The notes: a model not told the origin generated them from the sequence alone. A stretch of 64,000 bases of DNA from Collinsella tanakaei (GCF_016900375.1 NZ_JACJKB010000008.1:1-64000); one strand, 5' to 3'. Counted from the first letter of the stretch, positions 48,588-59,776 are shown. Program-made: numbers and translations.

Positions 48588-49679
48588 ATGGCACAGGTTG
48601 ACGAGGCGCGTGTCGCGCGGGTCCTGGAGCGGCTCGAGGCGGGGCATCCGGGAAGCCAGCTTCTGGTGACGGATCCCTGGTCGATCTTCTACCTTACGGG
48701 CTTTTACGCTGAGATGTTCGAGCGCTTCTCGGGTGTGCTGCTGCGCGCGGGTGCGCGCCCGGTCATCTTCGACAACGCCCTGTATCCCATCGATGCCTAC
48801 GACAACGCGGACGTCGTGGTGTTCAACGACACCGATGACCTTGCCTCCGTCCTCATGGATCGCATCGATCCGACCGCACCGCTCGGCATCGACGCGAGCA
48901 TGCGCTCGGGCTTCCTCATCCCGCTGCAGGAGCGCGAGGCTGCGTCCTCGTTTTTCCTCGGCTCCTATGCCGTGGCCGATACCCGTGCGCACAAGGATGC
49001 CCGCGAGCGGGAGCTCATGCGGCAGTCGAGTCGCATCAACGACGCGGTGATGGCCGAGCTGCCCGCCCTCGTGCACGAGGGCGTCACCGAGCACGAGATC
49101 GCCTCGCAGATGCTCACTCTCTACCGCAAGCACGGTGCGCAGGGCTTTTCGTTCCCGCCGATCGTGAGCTTCGGCGGGAACGCGGCGAACCCGCATCATG
49201 AGCCCGACGACACGGCGCTTGCCACCGGGCAGGTCGCGCTGTTCGACATCGGCGGTCAGTACGAAGGCTACTGCTCCGATATGACCCGCACCTTCTTCTG
49301 GGGTGAGCCCGACGAGGAGTCGCGGCGCATCTACGATATCGTGCGGCGGGCGAACGAGGCCGCCGAGACGCTCGTGGCGCCGGGCGTCCGCTTCTGCGAC
49401 CTCGATCGCGCGGCGCGCCGGGTGATCGAGGACGCCGGCTACGGCCCGTACTTCACCCATCGGTTGGGTCACTCCATCGGCCTTCAGGACCACGAGCCGG
49501 GCGACGTGTCGGCCGTGAACGAGGCTGTCGTGGAAGCGGGCATGACGTTTTCCATCGAGCCGGGCATCTACCTGCCCGGACGCACGGGCGTGCGCATCGA
49601 GGACCTGGTGCTCGTGACCGAGGACGGCTGCGAGATCCTGAACTCCTACACCAAGGAGCCGTGCCGGATCGACCGGTAG
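48588..49679 (+). CDS. Xaa-Pro peptidase, M24 family
   Basis: 363 residues from the ATG at 48588 (GAGGAGA immediately upstream). Creatinase N-terminal domain, then the M24 pita-bread domain with metal ligands in FDIGGQYEGYCSDMTRTF (two aspartates), HRLGHSIGLQDHE (histidine), TFSIEPGIYLPGRTGVRIEDL (two glutamates). It releases N-terminal residues next to proline, in the cytoplasm. A weak hairpin with AAGGCGCC/GGCGCCTT arms lies upstream at about 48450 and may end the preceding gene. Monocistronic. Confidence 0.92.
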   Translation: MAQVDEARVARVLERLEAGHPGSQLLVTDPWSIFYLTGFYAEMFERFSGVLLRAGARPVIFDNALYPIDAYDNADVVVFNDTDDLASVLMDRIDPTAPLGIDASMRSGFLIPLQEREAASSFFLGSYAVADTRAHKDARERELMRQSSRINDAVMAELPALVHEGVTEHEIASQMLTLYRKHGAQGFSFPPIVSFGGNAANPHHEPDDTALATGQVALFDIGGQYEGYCSDMTRTFFWGEPDEESRRIYDIVRRANEAAETLVAPGVRFCDLDRAARRVIEDAGYGPYFTHRLGHSIGLQDHEPGDVSAVNEAVVEAGMTFSIEPGIYLPGRTGVRIEDLVLVTEDGCEILNSYTKEPCRIDR

Positions 49680-49824
49680 GGCAGCGCCCCGCGCTTGGTC
49701 GCCCATTGCCCCGGGGCGCGTCGGTGTACACTATGTCGAAAGCGTGTCGCCGCGCGGGCGTGTGAGGACACGCGGTAAAATGAACCGAATTGTATCGCGA
49801 ACGAGACTGAAAGGTTGTTCTGCC

Positions 49825-50256
49825 ATGTCTCAATACATCCAGGAGATCATGTCGCCTGAGCTCATGGGGGCCATCTACGCTTTCGTGGGCTTCATCGCCG
49901 CGCTCTACGTGCTCTCCGTCGTGTACGTGTTCATCGACGCCAAGCGCCGCGGTGCGGGTCTGTTCTGGGTGTGGGGCATCGTCGCGCTCATCCCGTTCGT
50001 GGGTCTCATCGCCTACCTGGTGCTGCGTCCCAACTCCTACCTCGCCGATCGCGAGGAGCAGGAGCTCGACATGGCGCTGCGTGAGCGTCAGCTCGCCCAG
50101 TACGGCACCTGCCCGCAGTGCGGAAGCCCCATCGAGAAGGACTTCGTGGTGTGCCCCGTGTGCAACACGCAGGTGCGCAACGTGTGCCCGAGCTGCCATC
50201 GCCCGCTCGACGCGCACTGGAAGGTCTGCCCGTACTGCCGCACCCACATCCAGTAA
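49825..50256 (+). CDS. Membrane protein with C-terminal double zinc ribbon
   Basis: 143 residues from the ATG at 49825 (GAAAGG upstream). Two hydrophobic helices (about 12-33 and 44-66) resemble the phospholipase-D-nuclease N-terminal (PLDc_N) pattern, with GLFWVWGIVALIPFVGLIAYLVLRP between and after. Residues 95-143 have four CxxC pairs: CPQC, CPVC, CPSC and CPYC, forming two zinc ribbons on the cytoplasmic side. Function is not known; similar proteins are common in actinobacteria. Confidence 0.83.
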   Translation: MSQYIQEIMSPELMGAIYAFVGFIAALYVLSVVYVFIDAKRRGAGLFWVWGIVALIPFVGLIAYLVLRPNSYLADREEQELDMALRERQLAQYGTCPQCGSPIEKDFVVCPVCNTQVRNVCPSCHRPLDAHWKVCPYCRTHIQ

Positions 50257-50269
50257 CACGGAATGCTCA

Positions 50270-50303
50270 GCGCCCCCGGCCCCACAGCCGGGGGCGCTTT
50301 TGG
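50270..50303 (+). terminator. Terminator after the zinc-ribbon gene
   Basis: GCGCCCCCGGC pairs with GCCGGGGGCGC and continues into TTTT. An R3 hairpin begins at the last T. Confidence 0.9.
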
Positions 50304-50421
50304 CCTCATTGGGGACGTAGCCGGGAGGCGCCAAGCCCCGCCCCGCCCCGCCGCGCAGAAAACGGCGCGACGGGGCGGGGCGGGGCTTGGCGCCTCCCGG
50401 CTACGTCCCCAATGAGGCCAA
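50300..50421. repeat. R3 hairpin
   Basis: TTGGCCTCATTGGGGACGTA plus GCCGGGAGGCGCCAAGCCCC in the left arm, exact complement in the right, around a GC-rich centre. It is one of four R3 hairpins in the window. Confidence 0.88.
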
Positions 50422-50428
50422 GGCCGCC

Positions 50429-50600
50429 CTGTGCGCTTTCGGAACGCATCGGGGCCCTGGGATGTTCCCTTGGCGCGCATCCGGCCGTGGGCGATGTTCC
50501 GATAGCGCGCAGCCGGGCGCGCAGCGGCGGCGTGCGGGACCCCGGCCATCGGGCGCGCCCGCGCAATGTCCCAAAACATCTCCGTCCTGAAAGTGGACAT
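50429..50600. repeat. R4 copies followed by an inverted R5 copy
   Basis: R4 at 50429-50446 (forward) and 50495-50512 (reverse), a degenerate copy near 50463, then R5 in reverse at 50566-50600. The same order, almost base for base, recurs after thrS at 52741-52916. The 601-bp gap from 50257 to 50857 holds these repeats and the thrS leader. Confidence 0.85.
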
Positions 50601-50693
50601 GTAACGGTTTCGGGGTGGCGAGCGGTGGTGCTAGACCTCGGACGCTAACAGTGGTACAACAGATGCACCCACGACACGAAGGGGTTTGAATTC

Positions 50694-50738
50694 ATGCAGA
50701 TCGCGTTCGCACATAACGTTCGAACTCAGACTATCTAG
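50694..50738 (+). CDS. Putative thrS leader peptide (14 residues)
   Basis: A short open frame, MQIAFAHNVRTQTI, begins at 50694 after AAGGGG at about 50680 and stops with TAG. It contains two Thr codons two apart just before the end, followed by Ile. It is separated by 49 bp from the terminator stem at 50788. This layout resembles ribosome-mediated attenuation, with threonyl-tRNA shortage stalling the ribosome. It is a small peptide with no conservation information, so the assignment is tentative. Confidence 0.5.
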   Translation: MQIAFAHNVRTQTI

Positions 50739-50787
50739 GCGTCTGTCTCATCGCATGGCCGGCAGGCCACGGACAGGCGCCGCATAT

Positions 50788-50824
50788 CGCTCGCCGTCAC
50801 ATACCGTGACGAGCGGGCGTTTTT
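50788..50824 (+). terminator. Attenuator-type terminator before thrS
   Basis: CGCTCGCCGTCAC folds with GTGACGAGCGGGCG (one bulged A) and is followed by TTTTT. An upstream stem GCGTCTGTC/GACAGGCGC (50739-50780) could pair first. The terminator ends only 33 bp before the thrS start, so it must be read through to express the gene. Confidence 0.7.
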
Positions 50825-50857
50825 CTTGACCCCGACGTCTCCAGAAAGAGGATTCAC

Positions 50858-52621
50858 ATGAAAGCGCTGTATAACGACGGTTCCGTAGCCGAGCTTCCGG
50901 CTGACGAGGTCACGCACGTCATCCGTCACTCCGCGGCCCATATCATGGCCCAGGCCATCAAGCGCCTGTACCCCGAGGCCGACTTCGCCTACGGCCCGGC
51001 GACCGACAACGGCTTCTACTACGATGTCGACCTGGGTGAGGCCAAGCTCTCCGAGGACGACCTTCCCGCCATCGAGGCCGAGATGAAGAAGATCGTGAAG
51101 GAGAACCTCAAGTTCACGACCTTCGAGCTGCCTCGCGCCGAGGCCATCAAGCTCATGGAGGAGCGCGGCGAGAAGTACAAGGTCGAGCACATCGGCGACC
51201 TCGATGAGGACGCGCGCATCACCTTCTTCCAGCAGGGCGAGTACATCGACATGTGCGTCGGCCCGCACATCACCTACACGAAGGCGCTCAAGGCCTTCAA
51301 GCTCACGGGCGTGTCCGGCGCCTACTGGAAGGCCGATAAGAACAACAAGATGCTCACGCGCGTGAACGGCACGGCGTTTGCCACCAAGGAGGAGCTCGAC
51401 GAGCACCTGCGCATGCTCGAGGAGGCCAAGAAGCGCGACCACCGCAAGATCGGCCGCGAGATGGACCTGTTCATGATGCGCGACGAGGCCCCGGGCTTCC
51501 CGTTCTTCCTGCCCAACGGCATGATCCTGAAGAACCAGCTGCTCGATTACTGGCGCGAGATCCATCATAAGGCGGGCTACGTCGAGATCTCCACGCCGCT
51601 CATCATGAACAAGCAGCTGTGGAAGACCTCCGGCCATTGGGATCACTACAAGGACAACATGTACTCCACGATCATCGACGAGGAGGAGTACTGCATCAAG
51701 CCGATGAACTGCCCGGGCGGCGTGCTCGTGTACAAGAGCCATCCGCACAGCTATCGCGAGCTGCCCATCCGCGCCGGCGAGATCGGCCTGGTGCACCGCC
51801 ACGAGCTCAAGGGCGCCCTGCACGGCCTGTTCCGCGTGCGCTGCTTCAACCAGGATGATGCGCACCTGTTCGTGCGTCCCGACCAGCTGACCGATGAGAT
51901 CGTGGGCGTGGTGAACCTGATCGACTCCGTGTACCAGAAGTTCGGCTTCACCTATCACCTCGAGCTTTCCACGCGCCCCGAGGACTCCATGGGCTCCGAT
52001 GAGGATTGGGAGCGCGCCGAGGCCGGCCTGCGCGAGGCGCTCGACCGCCTGGGCAAGGACTACGTCATCAACGAGGGCGATGGCGCCTTCTACGGTCCCA
52101 AGATCGACTTCCACCTGGAGGACTCGCTCGGTCGTACCTGGCAGTGCGGCACCGTCCAGCTCGACTTCCAGATGCCGATCAACTTCGACCTGGAGTACGC
52201 CGACGCTGATGGCACCAAGAAGCGTCCGATCATGCTGCATCGCGTGGCCTTCGGCTCCATCGAGCGCTTCATCGGCATCCTGATCGAGCACTACGCGGGC
52301 AAGTTCCCCACCTGGCTCGCGCCGGTTCAGGTGAAGGTTCTGCCCGTGTCCGAGAAGAGCCGCGCCTACGCGCACACCGTTGCCGATCAGCTTGACGCCG
52401 CCGGTATCCGCGTGGTCGTGGATGACCGTGACGAGAAGATCGGCTACAAGATTCGCGAGGCCCGCGGCGTGGACCGTGTGCCCTACATGCTGATCTTGGG
52501 CGAGAAGGAGGCCGAGGCCGGCAACATCTCGGTGCGCGACCGCACGAACGAGACGCACGAGTCGACCGTCGAGGACTTCATCGCGCAGCTCGCCGTCGAG
52601 ATCTCCGAGCGCCGCAGCTAA
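50858..52621 (+). CDS. thrS: Threonyl-tRNA synthetase, form without TGS domain
   Basis: 587 residues, about 55 shorter than the usual enzyme because the N-terminal TGS domain is missing: the sequence begins only about 25 residues before the editing-domain motif HSAAHIMA. Class II motifs are intact: YCIKPMNCPGG (zinc cysteine), LRIxE-type RAGEIGLVHRHELKGALHGLFRVRCFNQDDAH and the C-terminal anticodon-binding domain VKVLPVSEKSRAYA. The cytoplasmic enzyme charges and edits tRNA-Thr. AAAGAGGA precedes the ATG. Regulation by the upstream leader is likely. Confidence 0.95.
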   Translation: MKALYNDGSVAELPADEVTHVIRHSAAHIMAQAIKRLYPEADFAYGPATDNGFYYDVDLGEAKLSEDDLPAIEAEMKKIVKENLKFTTFELPRAEAIKLMEERGEKYKVEHIGDLDEDARITFFQQGEYIDMCVGPHITYTKALKAFKLTGVSGAYWKADKNNKMLTRVNGTAFATKEELDEHLRMLEEAKKRDHRKIGREMDLFMMRDEAPGFPFFLPNGMILKNQLLDYWREIHHKAGYVEISTPLIMNKQLWKTSGHWDHYKDNMYSTIIDEEEYCIKPMNCPGGVLVYKSHPHSYRELPIRAGEIGLVHRHELKGALHGLFRVRCFNQDDAHLFVRPDQLTDEIVGVVNLIDSVYQKFGFTYHLELSTRPEDSMGSDEDWERAEAGLREALDRLGKDYVINEGDGAFYGPKIDFHLEDSLGRTWQCGTVQLDFQMPINFDLEYADADGTKKRPIMLHRVAFGSIERFIGILIEHYAGKFPTWLAPVQVKVLPVSEKSRAYAHTVADQLDAAGIRVVVDDRDEKIGYKIREARGVDRVPYMLILGEKEAEAGNISVRDRTNETHESTVEDFIAQLAVEISERRS

Positions 52622-52632
52622 CGACCGATTGC

Positions 52633-52660
52633 CGGGCCGCTCCCTTGGGAGCGGCCCGTT
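52633..52660 (+). terminator. thrS terminator
   Basis: CGGGCCGCTCCC pairs with GGGAGCGGCCCG over TTG, followed by TT. Confidence 0.8.
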
Positions 52661-52665
52661 CCATG

Positions 52666-52737
52666 TTGGCCTCATTGGGGACGTAGCCGGGAGGCGCCAA
52701 AAATGGCGCCTCCCGGCTACGTCCCCAATGAGGCCAA
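52666..52737. repeat. R3 hairpin (short form)
   Basis: The same arms as at 50300 (GGCCTCATTGGGGACGTAGC, CGGGAGGCGCCA) with only a few bases in the centre. It represents the minimal R3 unit of about 72 bp. Confidence 0.9.
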
Positions 52738-52740
52738 GGC

Positions 52741-52916
52741 CGCCCTGTGCGCTTTCGGAACGCATCGGGGCCCTGGGATGTTCCCTTGGCGCGCATCCGG
52801 CCGCGGGCGATGTTCCGATAGCGCGCAGCCGGGCGCGCAGCGGCGGCGTGCGGGGCACCGGCCATCGGGCGCGCCCGCGCAATGTCCCAAAACATCTCCG
52901 TCCTGAAAGTGGACAT
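52741..52916. repeat. R4 copies and inverted R5, near-duplicate of 50429-50600
   Basis: About 175 bp that match the block at 50429-50600 with only a handful of changes, including R5 at 52882-52916. The 369-bp gap before the PLP-fold gene contains this block, the R3 hairpin and a TATACT box near 52950. Confidence 0.88.
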
Positions 52917-52990
52917 CAATTAGTTTGCGCGGTGCAGGCGTGCGGCAGGTATACTAGACGAGTACGCACGAACGGGGAGGGTGATTGCGC

Positions 52991-54094
52991 GTGACGCAGG
53001 CGAATACAGAGCTCGCTCAGGAGTTCTCTGCTGCCGCACATGCACGTGCGTCCTGGTTCGTTCGTGCCGGAAACGTTCCCGAGGCAATCGCGAAGCTCGG
53101 GCTCATCGGCCCCTCCGACCGCCTTGTCGTGCGCGCTAACGATTTCACCAAGGCCTTCCTGCGCCATTTCGGCTCCGGCGTGCTCACCTTCGCGAAGGAC
53201 GATTCCGCCGAGGCTTTCGTCGATGCCACCTGGTCGGCTCAGCATCCTGCGGCGACTGGCCGCATGGAGCCGCGCGAGGAGGGGCACGCCTCCTACGCCG
53301 ACGGTGCCGGCGCCCGCTTCGACCGGGTGTTCTGGTTCGTGAACTCCATCGGCTGCCGTGGCCTGCGCGTGCCCGACCTGCGTTCACTTGCCGCTGCCGC
53401 TCGCGAAGCCGGGGCATTGCTCATCGTGGACAATACCGTCGCCTCGACGTACTGCTGCCAGCCGCTCGCGCTCGGCGCCCATATGGTTTTCGAGGCGCTC
53501 GACCGCGTGGCAGCCGGTCTCCTCCGTACCAAGGCCGTTGCCATCTCCGTTGCCCGCGACATCGTGGGGAAGGGGAGAAAGCAACAGGTCGATGCGCTTG
53601 CGCATCAGGCGTACTGCATGCTTGCCCAGCGCTTGGGAGGGGAGTACTTGCAGGTTCGCTTCAACGTGGACGACGAGGACCTTTCCGTCATCGCTGCCGG
53701 CATGGAGACGCTTGCCGACCGCATGCAGCGCCACATGGACCACGCACGCGTTATCGCCGAGTACCTTTCTGCCAACCCGTTCGTTCCCAGCGTGAGCTAT
53801 CCGGGACTCAAGGGGCATCCCGATCACGGCATCGCCGCCAACGTGCTGACCCACGGCTTCGGCCCTGCTATCGATTTCGAGCTCCCGGGTTCCGCGACTG
53901 CCGGCTCCTTCATCGAAGGCTGCTCCTGCGCCGGCCGCGCCCAAGCCGCCGGCGGTCCCTACACGCGCCTGTCGGCCCTCGATGGCGACGACGCGCGCTT
54001 CATCCGCCTGTTCGCGGGCGTCGACGACCCGCTGGACATCGTGGACAGTCTCGAGCAGGCCATGCGCCTGTACTGCAATCCTCCCCACGCCTGA
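52991..54094 (+). CDS. Cys/Met-metabolism PLP-fold protein lacking the catalytic lysine
   Basis: 367 residues from GTG 52991 (GGGGAGG at 52974-52980; TTG 52985 is an alternative). The fold is that of cystathionine gamma-synthase/lyase: LLIVDNTVAST with the ring-binding D147, then PLALGAHMVFEALDRVAAG, where active relatives have GADIVVHSATKYxGGH. By this alignment the PLP lysine is replaced by R172. The C-terminal IRLFAGVDDPLDIVDSLEQAM keeps the carboxylate-binding arginine region. It is therefore probably a non-catalytic or altered-function paralogue. It is unlikely to be a pseudogene, since the frame is intact with good codon use. mntP follows 80 bp on. Confidence 0.75.
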   Translation: MTQANTELAQEFSAAAHARASWFVRAGNVPEAIAKLGLIGPSDRLVVRANDFTKAFLRHFGSGVLTFAKDDSAEAFVDATWSAQHPAATGRMEPREEGHASYADGAGARFDRVFWFVNSIGCRGLRVPDLRSLAAAAREAGALLIVDNTVASTYCCQPLALGAHMVFEALDRVAAGLLRTKAVAISVARDIVGKGRKQQVDALAHQAYCMLAQRLGGEYLQVRFNVDDEDLSVIAAGMETLADRMQRHMDHARVIAEYLSANPFVPSVSYPGLKGHPDHGIAANVLTHGFGPAIDFELPGSATAGSFIEGCSCAGRAQAAGGPYTRLSALDGDDARFIRLFAGVDDPLDIVDSLEQAMRLYCNPPHA

Positions 54095-54174
54095 TAGGAA
54101 GCGATGCGCAGGCGGGAGATTTCGCCGCCACAACCTGATATGACATGTTCGATCCATGCATCGGGGAGGATGTT

Positions 54175-54750
54175 ATGGACCCTTCATTTACCTCTGCAAA
54201 CCTCATCGAGGCGCTGCTTTTGGGCGTCGCGCTCGCCATGGACGCCATGGCCGTCACCCTATCGAACACCCTGTGCGAGCCGGATATGCCGCGCGTGAAG
54301 AAGCTGGCCATGCCGGTGGCCTTCGCGCTGTTCCAGATGGGCATGCCCATCGCCGGATACTTCGGAGGCACCCTCGTCGCACCGCTTATCGAGGCGTATG
54401 CGGGCATCGTGTCGTTTGCGATCCTGGCGTTCGTCGGCGGCAAGATGATCTGGGAGGCGGTACATGAGCTGCGCGAGCCCGAGAGCTGCTCGCCGACGCG
54501 TCTGACGTGGGCGACGATCGGCATGGAGGCTATCGCAACCTCGATCGATGCCTTCGTCGTGGGCGTCTCGTTTGCGGCGAGCGGCAAGGACATCGTGCTG
54601 TACGGCGGCGCTATCGGCGTCACGACCTTCCTGTGCTGCCTGGCCGTGATCTTCATCGGCCGCAGGCTCGGTGCGCACTTCGGTCCGCGCGCCACCATCG
54701 CCGGTGGCATCGTGCTGCTGCTCATCGGCCTCAAAGCCCTCATCAGCTAA
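54175..54750 (+). CDS. mntP: Manganese efflux pump MntP
   Basis: 191 residues, typical length. Six hydrophobic helices with the two inverted halves marked by ALAMDAMAVTLS and ATSIDAFVVGVS, whose aspartates lie in the metal path. GGGGAGGA precedes the ATG at 54175. No yybP-ykoY riboswitch was recognised in the short upstream gap. It exports excess Mn2+ across the cytoplasmic membrane. Two R1 repeats start directly behind the stop. Confidence 0.92.
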   Translation: MDPSFTSANLIEALLLGVALAMDAMAVTLSNTLCEPDMPRVKKLAMPVAFALFQMGMPIAGYFGGTLVAPLIEAYAGIVSFAILAFVGGKMIWEAVHELREPESCSPTRLTWATIGMEAIATSIDAFVVGVSFAASGKDIVLYGGAIGVTTFLCCLAVIFIGRRLGAHFGPRATIAGGIVLLLIGLKALIS

Positions 54751-54752
54751 AC

Positions 54753-54938
54753 CTGACAGGTAGGACAGTTCCCACTATCATGTTTTTCGCCGCGATGCCA
54801 TTCGGTGCTAACGGAGCGCGTTTCGCAGGCATTCACCAGAAGCTGCGCGCGAACGTATGACAGGGGAGCACGTCCTGCCTGTCATACGTGTGCGACGGTT
54901 CGGGAAAACATGACACTGGGCCCCGTCCTACCTGTCAT
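54753..54938. repeat. Three R1 repeats between mntP and the ModE-like gene
   Basis: 54753-54787 (forward, core changed to AGGACAGTTCCC), 54857-54885 (core AGCACGTCC) and 54905-54938 (reverse, perfect GGGCCCCGTCCTACCTGTCAT-type end). The last copy runs into the ModE-like gene and provides its final codons and stop. Confidence 0.8.
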
Positions 54939-55269
54939 GTCCGAGTTCGAGTTCGTGGGCGCGGCGGCAGAGGAGCTCGTTCATCTCCTGCTGGATGCTG
55001 CGATAGGTGGCGAGCGCCTGCTTGCCCTCGGGCGTGAGGGTCGAACCGCGGGCGCCGTCGCGGGCGAGCAGCTCGTAGCCCAGCTGCGCCTCGGCCTCCT
55101 TGACGATGCGCCAGGCCTTTGAGTAGGCCATGCCCATGCGCTTCGCTGCGGCGTTGAGCGAATGCTCCTGCTCCACGCCCTCCATGAGCAGGGCGATGCC
55201 GTGCCCGAAGGCGCCCGGCAGGTTCTCGTCGCTTATGAACGTCAGACGCGTTTTCGGCTTGATCGTCAT
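54928..55269 (-). CDS. ModE-like winged-helix regulator, DNA-binding domain only
   Basis: 113 residues. The LysR/ModE type helix-turn-helix is visible as SLNAAAKRMGMAYSKAWRIVKEAEAQLGYELLARDGARGSTLTPEGK, which covers almost the whole ModE N-terminal domain. The molybdate-binding MOP domains are absent. It may respond to no ligand directly, or act together with another protein. Other genomes place such short forms near molybdate transport or molybdoenzyme genes; here the molybdenum hydroxylase is 40 kb away. The last three residues, His-Asp-Arg, and the stop are encoded by an R1 repeat. Confidence 0.85.
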   Translation of the reverse strand: MTIKPKTRLTFISDENLPGAFGHGIALLMEGVEQEHSLNAAAKRMGMAYSKAWRIVKEAEAQLGYELLARDGARGSTLTPEGKQALATYRSIQQEMNELLCRRAHELELGHDR

Positions 55270-55486
55270 CCGACTCGCTCCTCTTCGCTAAAGCCTTTGC
55301 TCGAGTTTGCCACGGCTCGCGCATATTCCCCGTGAAAGTTCAAACATAGAGCATTGTAGCAGCGGCGATTGCTCTACAATAGCCGCGAACCGCGACGCCA
55401 TGCGGTTCATCCGCGAAACCGTGCGCCGTGAGGCGGTGCCGCTGAGCCCGCATCTGGTGCGCACCACGACCTGAAGAGGAGTACCT

Positions 55487-56998
55487 ATGGCGATGTTTTT
55501 CCCTGGCGAGTCCCACACGTTCTCTGAGTATCTGCTGGTTCCCGGTTATTCGTCTTCTGAGTGCGTTCCCGGCAACGTTTCGCTCAAGACCCCGCTCGTG
55601 CGCTTCAAGCGCGGTGAGGAGTCCGAGATCAGCCTGAACATCCCCATGGTCTCCGCCATCATGCAGTCCGTCTCCGGCGAGCGCATGGGTGTGGCGCTGG
55701 CCACCGAGGGCGGCATGGCCTTCATCTACGGCAACCAGACGCCCGAGCAGGAGGCGGCCATGGTCAAGGCCGTGAAGGACCACAAGGCGGGCTTCGTCGA
55801 GTCCGACTCCACCCTCACGCCCGACATGACCATGGAGCAGGTCATCGCCCTTAAGAACAAAACCGGCCACTCCACCATGCCCGTGACCGACGACGGCACC
55901 CCGCGCGGTCGCCTGCTGGGCATCGTGACGAGCCGCGACTACCGTCCTTCTCGCGACGACCACTCCAAGAAGGTCAGCGAGTTCATGACCCCGCGCGAGA
56001 AGCTCATCGTGGGCGACAAGAACATCACCCTCAAGAAGGCCAACGACGTCATCTGGGATAACAAGCTGAACGCCCTGCCCTGCGTCGACGAGAACGACCA
56101 CCTGGTCGGCATCGTGTTCCGCAAGGACTACGACTCCCACAAGACCAACCCCAACGAGCTGCTCGACGCCAACAAGCGCTACATGGTGGGCGCCGGCATC
56201 AACACGCGCGACTACGCCGAGCGCGTGCCGCTGCTCGTGGAGGCCGGTGTCGATGTCCTGTGCATCGACTCCTCCGAGGGCTTCTCCGAGTGGCAGAAGC
56301 GCACCATCGAGTGGATCCGCGCCAACTACGGCACCTCCGTCAAGGTGGGCGCCGGCAACGTCGTCGACGCCGACGGCTTCCGCTTCCTCGCCGACTGCGG
56401 CGCCGACTTCATCAAGGTCGGTATCGGCGGTGGCTCCATCTGCATCACCCGCGAGACCAAGGGCATCGGCCGCGGCCAGGCCACGGCCGTCATCGACGTG
56501 TGCCGCGCGCGCGACGAGTACTTCGAGGAGACCGGCATCTACGTGCCCGTGTGCTCTGACGGCGGCATCGTCTACGACTACCACATGACGCTCGCGCTCG
56601 CCATGGGCGCTGACTTCATGATGCTCGGCCGCTACTTCGCCCGCTTCGACGAGAGCCCGACCGACCGCGTGAACGTGAACGGCCAGTACATGAAGGAGTA
56701 CTGGGGCGAGGGCTCTGCGCGTGCCCGCAACTGGCAGCGCTACGACCAGGGCGGCGAGACCAAGCTCGGCTTCGTCGAGGGCGTCGACTCCTACGTGCCC
56801 TACGCCGGCTCGCTCAAGGAGGGCGTGCGCCAGACCATCTACAAGATCAAGTCGACGATGTGCAACTGCGGCGCGCTCACCATCAAGGAACTGCAGGACA
56901 AGGCGCGTCTGACGCTCGTGAGCTCGACCTCCATCGTCGAGGGCGGTGCGCACGACGTCGTCGTCAAAGACTCGCAGCAGAGCGTGAGCTATAACTAA
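55487..56998 (+). CDS. guaB: IMP dehydrogenase (divergent type)
   Basis: 503 residues. Barrel with the catalytic C319 in [23 protein letters not shown], the Arg-Tyr of the flap (WQRYDQGG), and two CBS domains near residues 100-215 ([33 protein letters not shown]). The cysteine loop differs from the common bacterial GSICTTRVV pattern and looks more like forms seen in some protists and a subset of anaerobes; this is from memory, not a search. It oxidises IMP to XMP in GMP synthesis. GAGGAG precedes the ATG. Monocistronic. Confidence 0.9.
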   Translation: MAMFFPGESHTFSEYLLVPGYSSSECVPGNVSLKTPLVRFKRGEESEISLNIPMVSAIMQSVSGERMGVALATEGGMAFIYGNQTPEQEAAMVKAVKDHKAGFVESDSTLTPDMTMEQVIALKNKTGHSTMPVTDDGTPRGRLLGIVTSRDYRPSRDDHSKKVSEFMTPREKLIVGDKNITLKKANDVIWDNKLNALPCVDENDHLVGIVFRKDYDSHKTNPNELLDANKRYMVGAGINTRDYAERVPLLVEAGVDVLCIDSSEGFSEWQKRTIEWIRANYGTSVKVGAGNVVDADGFRFLADCGADFIKVGIGGGSICITRETKGIGRGQATAVIDVCRARDEYFEETGIYVPVCSDGGIVYDYHMTLALAMGADFMMLGRYFARFDESPTDRVNVNGQYMKEYWGEGSARARNWQRYDQGGETKLGFVEGVDSYVPYAGSLKEGVRQTIYKIKSTMCNCGALTIKELQDKARLTLVSSTSIVEGGAHDVVVKDSQQSVSYN

Positions 56999-57035
56999 CC
57001 GCTCGCGAGTTACCGCTCGTTTTCCGAACGATGAG

Positions 57036-57073
57036 GCGGGGCCTGCGGCCGTGTGGCTGCAGGCCCCGCTTTT
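57036..57073 (+). terminator. guaB terminator
   Basis: GCGGGGCCTGC pairs with GCAGGCCCCGC, followed by TTTT. Confidence 0.9.
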
Positions 57074-57103
57074 GTGCGTGAAGCGGCTTTGTTTCTCATG
57101 GCT

Positions 57104-57162
57104 CCCTACGGTAAAAGCCCTGTGCAGGAAATGGACCTGCCCTAAACCCGTAGGGCTTTTTT
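57104..57162 (+). terminator. Second hairpin-terminator before leuS
   Basis: CCCTACGG pairs with CCGTAGGG and runs into CTTTTTT, with GCAGG/CCTGC inside. It lies about 45 bp before leuS and could be an attenuator; a short frame over it has only one Leu codon, so that is not claimed. Confidence 0.7.
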
Positions 57163-57208
57163 GCTAGAATTCGAAACCGTTACTGTTTGAACCCTCTAAG
57201 GAGCCCCT

Positions 57209-59776
<2,568 letters not shown>

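Noticed and set aside
50601-50857. T-box riboswitch before thrS
   Set aside because: GTGGTAC appears near 50652, but the conserved T-box sequence and specifier stem were not found; a leader peptide fits better.
57104-57162. Leader-peptide attenuation of leuS
   Set aside because: The short frame over the hairpin has a single Leu codon, so the stem is better read as a terminator.
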